A DNA stretch of 58,768 bases, taken from positions 1-58,768 of the forward strand of contig NZ_JADWYU010000090.1 in the NCBI RefSeq assembly GCF_016786325.1, given 5' to 3'. Source of the stretch: Frankia nepalensis. GTDB taxonomy: Bacteria; Actinomycetota; Actinomycetes; Frankiales; Frankiaceae. Of this stretch, positions 34,053 to 41,183 are shown one piece after another. The notes under the pieces were generated by a model that was not told the DNA's origin, did no database searches, and worked only from the letters and a program-made list of their open reading frames with translations. Within the stretch, counting starts at the first letter, position 1. Each line of letters opens with the position of its first letter. The position numbers and the translations under genes are program-made.

Positions 34053-35653
34053 TCCCCGACCTCGGCACCGAGAGCGCCACCGCGCCCGCGGCCGACCCGG
34101 CCGCGCCGCCGCCCGGGTTCGCCGCGGCGCTGGCGGTCGCCGACGCGGTGCTGTACGAGGGCTACCTGCTGTACCCCTACCGTCGATCGTCCGGCAAGAA
34201 CCGGGTGCGCTGGCAGTTCGGCGTCCTCATGCCGAGGCCGTGGGCCGAGGCGAACGGCCTGCCCACCCCCACCGTCGCGGGCTCGTCCGACTCGTGGCGT
34301 CAGCAGACCGAGTGCCTGGTGGAGGCGTCCCCGGGCGCCGTCGTCCATGTCCGCCTGCGCTTCCTGCACCTGCAGCACCGCTCGGTGCGCAGACGGGTCG
34401 GGCAGGACGAGTTCGCCGAGGTCGACGAGGCGTGGAGTGGTGATCGTCGGTACCTCACCTTCGACGAGGCCGTCGAGCGGGAGGTCGACCTCGCGGTCGA
34501 GCTGGCCGAGCTGACCGCCGGGCCGTGGCGGCACGAGGTGGTCTGGCCGGCCGCCGAGTCGGTCGAGCCGCTCGATCGCGACACGAGGATCGCCCGATGC
34601 CAGCAGCCGGTGTCCGGGCTGATCCACCTGTCGGCGCGGGCCGCCGACACCCCCTTCCCGGCGTGGCGGCTGCGTCTCGTCACGGAGAACACCGCGACGG
34701 ACCTGGCCACGGACACCCCCCGCCCGCTGGCCCTGCGCCGCGCGCTGCTCGCCACGCACTCCCTGCTCGGTGTGCGGGGCGGGAGGTTCCTGTCGCTGCT
34801 CGACCCCCCGGCCTGGGCGGAACCGGCCGCCCGGGCCTGCGAGAACCTGCACACGTTCCCGGTGCTGGCGGGGGCTGACGACCGCGGCGACGGCGGCGGC
34901 GACGTCGTCCTGTCGGCTCCGATCATCCTTCACGACCACCCGGGGGTCGCCCCCGAGAGCCCGGGCGACCTGTTCGACGCGACCGAGATCGACGAGATCC
35001 TCTCGCTGCGGACGTTGACGCTCACCGAGGAGGAGAAGCGGGAGGCCCGGGCGACCGACCCGCGGGCGGCCGAGATCATCGACCGGGTCGAGCTCATCCC
35101 GGACGACGTCTTCGCGCGCCTGCACGGCGCCGTCCGGTCGCTGCGTCCGGTGCCGGTGCCGGTGCCGGCACCGGCGCCGGCGCCGGTGGCGGTGGCGGCC
35201 CGCACACCGGGGGCCCAGCCGCCGCCCGCCTCGTCGCCGGCCGCCCCGAACTCGTCGGCGCGCCTGCCGCGGCCGTCCGCGCCGGAGCCGTCCATGGCTC
35301 GGCCGCCCGCGCCGGCCTGGTGGGACCCGGAGGCGGACGCCGCGGTCTCGCCCGACCGCGAGTCCGTTGTCGTCGACGGCGCGCGGGTGGCGAAGGGGTC
35401 CCGGGTCAGGCTGCGGCCACGCGGGCGCGGCGGTGACGCGCAGGACATGTTTCTCGACGGCCGCGAGGCCATCGTCGAGGGCGTCTTCCGAGACGTCGAC
35501 GACGCGCGGCACCTGGCCGTGATCCTCGTCGACGATCCGGGCGCGGACCTTCATCGCTGGTACGGGCGCCACTACTACTTCGCCCCCGACGAGGTCCAGG
35601 TCGTCCTCCCGCCCGACGGCGGGGCGGCGCCGGCCGGAAGGCCAGCGCGTTGA
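34049..35653 (+). CDS. Uncharacterised hydrogenase-cluster protein (534 aa)
   Basis: A 534-residue cytoplasmic protein without membrane segments or known enzyme motifs. The N-terminal 380 residues hold conserved-looking pieces: AVADAVLYEGYLLYPYRRSSGKNRVRWQFGVLMPRPWAEA, QQTECLVEASPGAVVHVRLRFLHLQ, QQPVSGLIHLSARA, FLSLLDPPAWAEPAARACENLHTFPVL and IILHDHPGVAPESPGDLFDATEIDEILSLRTLTLTEEEK. A Pro/Ala linker (about 370-440) leads to a C-terminal SH3/KOW-like beta domain (GSRVRLRPRGRGGDAQD and ILVDDPGADLHRWYGRHYYFAPDEVQVV). I recall similar proteins in other actinobacterial group 1h hydrogenase loci but no function. GTG 34049 overlaps the leader ORF; an in-frame ATG at 34004 is possible. The TGA overlaps the next gene's TTG. 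Confidence 0.75.
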   Translation: MIPDLGTESATAPAADPAAPPPGFAAALAVADAVLYEGYLLYPYRRSSGKNRVRWQFGVLMPRPWAEANGLPTPTVAGSSDSWRQQTECLVEASPGAVVHVRLRFLHLQHRSVRRRVGQDEFAEVDEAWSGDRRYLTFDEAVEREVDLAVELAELTAGPWRHEVVWPAAESVEPLDRDTRIARCQQPVSGLIHLSARAADTPFPAWRLRLVTENTATDLATDTPRPLALRRALLATHSLLGVRGGRFLSLLDPPAWAEPAARACENLHTFPVLAGADDRGDGGGDVVLSAPIILHDHPGVAPESPGDLFDATEIDEILSLRTLTLTEEEKREARATDPRAAEIIDRVELIPDDVFARLHGAVRSLRPVPVPVPAPAPAPVAVAARTPGAQPPPASSPAAPNSSARLPRPSAPEPSMARPPAPAWWDPEADAAVSPDRESVVVDGARVAKGSRVRLRPRGRGGDAQDMFLDGREAIVEGVFRDVDDARHLAVILVDDPGADLHRWYGRHYYFAPDEVQVVLPPDGGAAPAGRPAR

Positions 35654-36258
35654 CCGCCCAGCCGTCCGGTCTGACGGGCGCGGGACCGGCGCCGACGCGG
35701 GGCCCGGGCACCGGCGGGCCGAGAGCGCCGAGGGTCCTCGTCGCGGGGATAGGCAATGTGTTCCTCGGCGACGACGGGTTCGGCGTCCAGGTGGTCCGGC
35801 GGATCGCCCGCGGCCCGGTCCCTGACGGGGTGGACGTCGTCGACTACGGGATCCGCGGTGTCCATCTCGCCTACGACCTGCTCGACGGCCGGTACGCGAC
35901 GGTCGTGATGGTGGACGCGGCGCCGCTCGACGGGCCTCCCGGCACCCTCGGCGTGCTGGAGGTCGACACCGCTGCCCCGCCCGCCGACACCGCCGCGGCG
36001 GGCGTGGGCGGTACCACCCCGGGCTTCGACGCCCATGGGCTGCACCCCGAGGCCGTCCTCGCGCTGTTGCGCGGCCTCGGGGGGCACATCGACCGCGTCC
36101 TCGTCGTCGGCTGCCAACCGGCGGCGCTTGACGAGGGCATGGATCTCTCGGAGCCCGTTCGAGCCTCGGTGGATGCCGCCGCGCGCCTGGTTCTGCAACT
36201 GGCCAGGAACGAGGTGGCCGCCCTGGCGGGCGCCGAAGAACGGAGGAACGCGCGATGA
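35650..36258 (+). CDS. Hydrogenase maturation endopeptidase (HyaD/HoxM type)
   Basis: About 202 residues. The peptidase M52 core starts RVLVAGIGNVFLGDDGFGVQVVRRI. The GIGN-x-LGDDG-x-G motif has Asp where many relatives have Glu as the first nickel ligand; further parts are VVDYGIRGVHLAYDLLDG, VVMVDAAP (second acidic ligand) and DAHGLHPEAVL (His ligand). It should clip the 22-residue tail of the large subunit after nickel insertion. The TTG at 35650 overlaps the preceding stop; a disordered N-terminus of about 28 residues results. The stop overlaps the small-subunit ATG (ATGA), a tight coupling with its substrate operon. Confidence 0.9.
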   Translation: MTAQPSGLTGAGPAPTRGPGTGGPRAPRVLVAGIGNVFLGDDGFGVQVVRRIARGPVPDGVDVVDYGIRGVHLAYDLLDGRYATVVMVDAAPLDGPPGTLGVLEVDTAAPPADTAAAGVGGTTPGFDAHGLHPEAVLALLRGLGGHIDRVLVVGCQPAALDEGMDLSEPVRASVDAAARLVLQLARNEVAALAGAEERRNAR

Positions 36259-37352
36259 CCACCACTCCTACCACCACCGAGGCCGCGGCCGCGTCGGCTC
36301 CGCGTGGGTTCGACGAGATGACCATTCTCTGGATCTCGGAGGGGATGAGCTGCGACGGCGACACCGTCTCGATCACGGCGGCGACGCAGCCGGCGATCGA
36401 GGACGTGCTGCTGGGCCTCGTGCCGGGTCTGCCCACGGTGCACCTCCACAACAAGGTGCTGTCGCCGACGCTCGGCGGCGAGGAGTTCCTCGCCCCGTTC
36501 CGCGCGGCGGTGAACGGTGACCTCGCCCCGTTCATCCTCGTGATCGAGGGCTCGATCCCGAACGAGAACATCAACGGCGACGGGTACTGGACCTCGTTCG
36601 GGAACGACCTGATCACGGGCGAGCCGCTGACGCTGAACTGGTGGATCGACCGCCTCGCGCCGCAGGCGTGGGCGGTCGTCGCGATCGGCACCTGCGCGGC
36701 CTACGGCGGCATCCACGCGATGGCCGGCAACCCGACCGGCTGCATGGGCCTGGCCGACTACCTCGGCTGGGACTTCAGGTCCGCCGGCGGGCTGCCGATC
36801 GTGAACATCCCGGGATGCCCGGTGCAGCCCGACAACTTCATGGAGACCCTGACCTGGGTGCTGTACCACGCGGCCGGCGCCGCGCCGCCCCCGCCGCTGG
36901 ACGACCTGCTGCGCCCGCAGTGGCTGTTCGGCAGGACGGTGCACGAGGGCTGCGACCGGGGCGGTTACTACGAGCAGGGCGACTTCGCCCGGGACTACAA
37001 CTCGCCGAAATGCCAGGTGATGATCGGCTGCTGGGGCCCGGTGGTCAACTGCAACGTGCCGAAGCGCGGGTGGATGGGCGGGGTCGGCGGCTGCCCCAAC
37101 GTCGGCGGCATCTGTATTGGCTGCACCATGCCCGGATTCCCGGACAAGTTCATGCCATTCATGGACATGCCGCCGGGAAGCAGCATCTCCGCGACGCTCA
37201 CCAAGCCATACGGCGCGCTCATCCGGCGATTGCGCGGCATAACGAACACGACGGTCAACAAGGAGCCGCGGTGGCGGCACAACGGCCCCGAGCTGACGAG
37301 CGGCTACGATCCTCGCTGGCGTCCGGACGGACGGGCGAGCAAGGTTCGATAA
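36255..37352 (+). CDS. hhyS: [NiFe]-hydrogenase small subunit, group 1h type
   Basis: The 365-residue electron-transfer subunit has no Tat signal, so it is cytoplasmic or peripheral. The proximal cluster motif reads SCDGD (Cys33, Asp36) in place of C-x2-C, joined by Cys147 (IGTCAAYGG) and Cys188 (IPGCPV). This 3Cys-1Asp cluster is the hallmark of the actinobacterial-type hydrogenase of Ralstonia (established knowledge). The distal cluster uses His230, Cys233, Cys253 and Cys259; the medial one Cys266, Cys280, Cys287 and Cys290. Together with the large subunit it oxidises H2, in relatives at atmospheric concentration and in the presence of O2. The electron acceptor is not encoded here. Confidence 0.93.
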   Translation: MTTTPTTTEAAAASAPRGFDEMTILWISEGMSCDGDTVSITAATQPAIEDVLLGLVPGLPTVHLHNKVLSPTLGGEEFLAPFRAAVNGDLAPFILVIEGSIPNENINGDGYWTSFGNDLITGEPLTLNWWIDRLAPQAWAVVAIGTCAAYGGIHAMAGNPTGCMGLADYLGWDFRSAGGLPIVNIPGCPVQPDNFMETLTWVLYHAAGAAPPPPLDDLLRPQWLFGRTVHEGCDRGGYYEQGDFARDYNSPKCQVMIGCWGPVVNCNVPKRGWMGGVGGCPNVGGICIGCTMPGFPDKFMPFMDMPPGSSISATLTKPYGALIRRLRGITNTTVNKEPRWRHNGPELTSGYDPRWRPDGRASKVR

Positions 37353-37421
37353 CGCGGTCGGAAAGGCGAGGGCTGTACTGCCTCAAGTACGCAGGACTCC
37401 TTCCACCCGGAAAGGCCCGAC

Positions 37422-39218
37422 ATGGCGGCGAGAACGACTCAGCGCACGGCGGCGGCACCATCGTCCCAGCTCGTCGAGATGGCCTGGGATCCGATCACCC
37501 GTATCATCGGCAACCTCGGTATCTACACGAAGATCGACTTTGCGAACCGGCGCGTGGCCGAATGTCACAGCACGTCGTCGCTGTTCCGTGGCTATTCCAT
37601 GTTCATGAAGGGCAAGGACCCCCGGGACGCCGGCTTCATCACCAGTCGCATCTGTGGCATCTGCGGCGACAACCACACCACCTGTTCGGTATACGCGCAG
37701 AACATGGCCTACGGCGTGAAGCCGCCGCCGCTGGCCGAGTGGATCATCAACCTGGGTGAAGCGGCCGAGTACATGTTCGACCACACGATCTTCCAGGACA
37801 ACCTGGTGTTCGTGGACTACTCGGCGGCGATGGTGGCCCAGACGAACCCCAGCGTGCTGGCCCGCGCCGAGAACACCCAGGCGCCGGGCGCGGGAATCCA
37901 CGGCTACCGCACCATCGCCGACATCATGCGGTCCTTCAACCCGTTCGAGGGCGACCTCTACAAGGAGGCGCTCCAGGTCTCCCGGGTCACCCGCGAGATG
38001 TTCTGCCTGATGGAGGGCAGGCACGTGCACCCTTCCACGGTCTATCCGGGCGGGGTGGGGACGATGCCCGAGCCGTCGCTCATCACCGACTATCTCAGCC
38101 GGCTGATGTCCATCCTCGACTTCGTCAAGAAGTCCGTGGCGATGAACAACGACGTCTTCGACTTCTTCTACGCGGCGCTGCCGGGCTACGAGGAGGTCGG
38201 CCGGCGGCGCGTGCTGCTCGGCTGCTGGGGTGCCTGGCAGGACCCGGCCGTCTGTGACTACCGGTACCAGACCATGTCCGAGTGGGGCCGGTCCATGTAC
38301 GTCACCCCCGGCATCGTGGTCGACGGCGAACTGATCACCACCAACCTCGTCGACATCAACCTGGGCATCCGGATCCTCCTTGGCAGTTCCTTCTACGGCG
38401 ACTGGGTGAACGAGCAGCCCTTCGTCACCCACGACCCGCTCGGCAATCCGGTGGACATGCGCCACCCCTGGAACCAGACCACGCTGCCCGAGCCGCAGAA
38501 GCGGGACTTCGACGGGAAGTACAGCTGGGTGATGAGCCCGCGCTGGTTCGACAGGCGGACCGGCGACCACCTCGCGCTCGACACGGGCGGCGGCCCGTAC
38601 GCCCGGCTTTACACCACCGCGCTCGCTGGCCTGGTCGACACCCCGTACGTCACCTCGACGGGGAACAGCGTCCGGATTTCGCTCCCGAAGAGCGAGCGGC
38701 TGCCCGCGACGACGCTGGAGTGGAAGATCCCGCCGTGGTCGAACGCCATCGAGCGCAACCGGGCGAGGGTCTACTTCGTCGCGTACTCGGCGGCGATGGC
38801 CCTCTACTTCGTGGAGCGGGCGCTGGAAGGCATCCGCTCCGGTGACACCCGGGTGTTCACCGACTTCGACGTGCCCGACGAGGCGATCGGCTGCGGATTC
38901 CACGAGGCGGTCCGCGGGGTCCTGTCCCACCACATGGTGATCCAGGACGGGAAGATCGCCAACTATCACCCGTACCCGCCGACGCCGTGGAACGGCAGCC
39001 CGCGCGACAGCTACGGCACGCCAGGGCCCTACGAGGACGCCGTCCAGGACATGCCGATCTTCGAGGAGAACGGCCCGGACGACTTCAAGGGCGTCGACAT
39101 CATGCGGGCGGTCCGCAGCTTCGACCCCTGCCTGCCCTGCGGCGTGCACATGTACGTCGGCAACGGGCGGACCATCACCCACCAGCATTCACCGATGCTG
39201 GGCGCCCAGCATGGCTGA
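37422..39218 (+). CDS. hhyL: [NiFe]-hydrogenase large subunit, group 1h type
   Basis: The 598-residue catalytic subunit starts near WDPITRIIGNLGIYTKIDF. L1 motif RICGICGDNH gives Cys78 and Cys81; L2 motif DPCLPCGVH gives Cys570 and Cys573, the four ligands of the Ni-Fe(CN)2CO centre. Behind His576 is a 22-residue tail (577-598) for removal by the endopeptidase. GDNHTTCSVYAQNMAYGVKPPPLAEW is typical of group 1h. Starts at ATG 37422, 69 bases after the small subunit, with AAGGCCCGAC as a weak ribosome site. Its last eight bases overlap the NifU-like gene. Confidence 0.95.
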   Translation: MAARTTQRTAAAPSSQLVEMAWDPITRIIGNLGIYTKIDFANRRVAECHSTSSLFRGYSMFMKGKDPRDAGFITSRICGICGDNHTTCSVYAQNMAYGVKPPPLAEWIINLGEAAEYMFDHTIFQDNLVFVDYSAAMVAQTNPSVLARAENTQAPGAGIHGYRTIADIMRSFNPFEGDLYKEALQVSRVTREMFCLMEGRHVHPSTVYPGGVGTMPEPSLITDYLSRLMSILDFVKKSVAMNNDVFDFFYAALPGYEEVGRRRVLLGCWGAWQDPAVCDYRYQTMSEWGRSMYVTPGIVVDGELITTNLVDINLGIRILLGSSFYGDWVNEQPFVTHDPLGNPVDMRHPWNQTTLPEPQKRDFDGKYSWVMSPRWFDRRTGDHLALDTGGGPYARLYTTALAGLVDTPYVTSTGNSVRISLPKSERLPATTLEWKIPPWSNAIERNRARVYFVAYSAAMALYFVERALEGIRSGDTRVFTDFDVPDEAIGCGFHEAVRGVLSHHMVIQDGKIANYHPYPPTPWNGSPRDSYGTPGPYEDAVQDMPIFEENGPDDFKGVDIMRAVRSFDPCLPCGVHMYVGNGRTITHQHSPMLGAQHG

Positions 39219-39876
39219 CCCGCGCGGCGGCTCCGCGGGTGCGCTGGCACCTGGTCCGCCCGGCCCGCCCGGCCCGCCCGGCCCGCCCGGCCCGCCCGGC
39301 CTGGCCGACCCGGCCGCGCCGGCCGGTCCCCAGCGGCTCGACGACGAGGCCGTGCGGGAGCGCCTCGCCCAGGTCGACGGGCTGCTGGAGCAGCTCGAGC
39401 GGGCACCGGGGCCGACGGCCGAGCTGGCGCTGGGCGCGGTGTCCACGCTGCTCGAGGTGTACGGCGAGGCGCTGGCCCGGGTGAGCGCCCACGCCGCGCG
39501 CGTGCCCGACGTGCGGGCCGGCCTCACCGCCGACGAGCTGATCGCCCACCTGTTCGTCCTGCACGAGGTCCATCCGGACTCGGTCGAGCACCGGGCGGGC
39601 CGCGCGCTGGAGTCGCTGCGCGCGGGGCTCGCGGCGGTGGGCGCCGAGGCCGAGCTGCGCGGGATCGAGAGCGGCGCGGCGACGGTCATGGTCCGTCACG
39701 AGGGCGGCTGTGGCGCCGCGACGACCGCGGCGGCGATCACCGAGGCGGTCCGCGACGCGGTGCTGGCCATGGCGCCGGAACTGTCCGAGGTCCGCGTCAC
39801 CGTCGGCGCGGCCCAGGCGCTGGTCCCGGTCGACTCGCTGCTGCGCGGGCCGACGGCCCTGGAGTCGGCACGGTGA
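39211..39876 (+). CDS. NifU-like domain protein lacking the CxxC motif
   Basis: A 221-residue protein. The first 40 residues are a collagen-like run of Gly-Pro-Pro triplets; residues 45-120 form a helical bundle (AVRERLAQVDGLLEQLERAPG, LTADELIAHLFVLHEVHPDSVEHRAGRALESLRAGLAAVG). The C-terminal 80 residues have the NifU C-terminal (Nfu) fold: AELRGIESGAATVMVRHEGGCGAATTAAAITEAVRDAVLAMAPELSEVRV. Where Nfu proteins carry C-x2-C for a transferable [4Fe-4S] cluster there is GGCG with one Cys, as seen in some homologues of these loci as I recall. It may aid Fe-S delivery to the small subunit or serve another scaffold role. Overlaps its neighbours at both ends. Confidence 0.78.
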   Translation: MADPRGGSAGALAPGPPGPPGPPGPPGPPGLADPAAPAGPQRLDDEAVRERLAQVDGLLEQLERAPGPTAELALGAVSTLLEVYGEALARVSAHAARVPDVRAGLTADELIAHLFVLHEVHPDSVEHRAGRALESLRAGLAAVGAEAELRGIESGAATVMVRHEGGCGAATTAAAITEAVRDAVLAMAPELSEVRVTVGAAQALVPVDSLLRGPTALESAR

Positions 39877-40751
39877 TCGTCGACGTGGGCCGGGGCGCGT
39901 TCGGCATGGGCGCGGGCATGGGCATGGGTGTCGGCGCCGCCGCGCCCGCCGGCCCGGCCGGTGTCGCCCGGCCCGGCCCGGCGCCCGGCACCGGTGGAGG
40001 CGCGGACGCGGGATTCGGGCTGGGGGCCGCCGACGGCGCGCTGCGCCGCGCGGCGCGCCGCTCCCGGTACGCGGACGCGCGCGGCTCGTCGGCCTCGGAG
40101 CGTTGCCACCTGTGCGCGGTGCCGTTGCCCGAGCCGCACCGGCACCTGCTCGACGAACAGGACACCCGGCTTCGCTGCGTGTGCCAGGCCTGCGCGCTGC
40201 TGTTCGAACGGGACGCGGCGGGGCGCGGCCACTACGTCCTCGTCCCACGCCGGCGGCTGGCCCTGCCCGGTTTCTCTCCGGGCACGCTGGGGATTCCGGT
40301 CGGCCTGGCCTTCTTCGTCGTCCAGCCGGACGGACGGGTCGTCGCGCACTATCCAAGCCCGCTCGGAGTCACCCACGGGGAGGTCGATCCGGCCGTCTGG
40401 GCCGAGGCGCGGGCGCGCTGCGCCGAGGTGGGCACGCTGAAACCGCTGGTCGAGTCGGTGCTGGTGAACACGGCCAAAGGTGCCAATGAGCACTGGATAG
40501 TCCCGATTGACTTCTGTTATCGGCTTGTCGCCCTCCTGCGGGCCGAATGGAAAGGAATGTCCGGAGGCAGCACGGTGTGGCCGGCGATTGACGAACTCTT
40601 CGGCACGCTTGCCCCCGGCCAGGCCGCTGCCCGCCCCGCGCTCGCGGACCGGAGCGCGGATCGAGGTGCCGGTTCGGCGCCGCGCGGGGCACATCCTTCC
40701 TGGCACGACACCTCCGTCCGCGCGGACGTCCCCGCCAGGGCGGACACCTGA
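39873..40751 (+). CDS. DUF5947-like hydrogenase accessory protein
   Basis: A 292-residue protein. A Gly/Met/Ala-rich start of about 50 residues is followed by ERCHLCAVPLPEPHRHLLDEQD and LRCVCQACALLF, two cysteine groups (C-x2-C and C-x-C-x2-C) that could bind zinc or an Fe-S cluster. Then come VPRRRLALPGFSPGTLGIPVGLAFFV, VVAHYPSPLGVTHGEVDPAVWAEA and a C-terminal IVPIDFCYRLVALLRAEWKGMSGG. I recognise it as DUF5947, which I know only from actinobacterial hydrogenase clusters. A rubredoxin-like or assembly role is possible. GTG 39873 overlaps the NifU-like stop. Confidence 0.72.
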   Translation: MIVDVGRGAFGMGAGMGMGVGAAAPAGPAGVARPGPAPGTGGGADAGFGLGAADGALRRAARRSRYADARGSSASERCHLCAVPLPEPHRHLLDEQDTRLRCVCQACALLFERDAAGRGHYVLVPRRRLALPGFSPGTLGIPVGLAFFVVQPDGRVVAHYPSPLGVTHGEVDPAVWAEARARCAEVGTLKPLVESVLVNTAKGANEHWIVPIDFCYRLVALLRAEWKGMSGGSTVWPAIDELFGTLAPGQAAARPALADRSADRGAGSAPRGAHPSWHDTSVRADVPARADT

Positions 40752-40767
40752 GAGGAAAGGAGTGGCC

Positions 40768-40977
40768 ATGGCCAGCATCCGGGTGGGCAGGCCCGACGTG
40801 CCCGTCGACATCTCGGCGCACACCCCAGGCGTCCCGGAGGGCAACGCGACGGGCAACTACGAGAAGCAGCGCGGCCATCACCTCGACGGAACGGCCGACG
40901 CCCGCCGCTCCACCGGCATCAGGCCGACCCGGCGCGACCCGATTCTCGACGTGATGCCGAACCTTCCGCCGGGCTGA
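40768..40977 (+). CDS. Conserved 69-residue hydrogenase-cluster protein
   Basis: A small, soluble, apparently unstructured protein: MASIRVGRPDVPVDISAHTP, then GVPEGNATGNYEKQRGHHLDG, and ending DPILDVMPNLPPG. An excellent GAAAGGAG sits before the start; GTG 40762 in the same frame would add two residues. Family unknown to me, though I recall similar short reading frames in other group 1h loci. Codon use and ribosome site support a real gene. Confidence 0.65.
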   Translation: MASIRVGRPDVPVDISAHTPGVPEGNATGNYEKQRGHHLDGTADARRSTGIRPTRRDPILDVMPNLPPG

Positions 40978-41072
40978 CCGGCGAGCGCCGGCCGGGGCCG
41001 CCCCGGCCGGCGCGGACATTCCCGGCCAAACGGGAACCAGACACGCAGGAGTCAGACGCGAAGGAGGACGCT

Positions 41073-41183
41073 GTGCGGAAATCCCTGATGGTGGCCGCGC
41101 TCGCGGCGACCGGCGTCACCGCCAAGATCGCCTGGGACGAGCTGCCGGCGCTGCGCCGTTACCTGAAGATCCGGCAGATGTGA
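41073..41183 (+). CDS. DUF6893-like 36-residue peptide
   Basis: MRKSLMVAALAATGVTAKIAW continues DELPALRRYLKIRQM. This is one hydrophobic helix followed by a basic tail, so probably a single-pass or peripheral membrane peptide. It matches my memory of the DUF6893 small proteins found next to actinobacterial hydrogenases. AAGGAGGACGCT precedes the GTG. Its TGA overlaps the GTG of hypF. It might anchor the soluble hydrogenase to the membrane or to quinone-linked partners (inference). Confidence 0.7.
   Translation: MRKSLMVAALAATGVTAKIAWDELPALRRYLKIRQM

Noticed and set aside
33794-36691. 965-codon minus-strand frame opposite the unknown protein and protease genes
   Set aside because: Arg/Pro-rich shadow; the plus-strand genes show start-stop overlaps and a peptidase signature.
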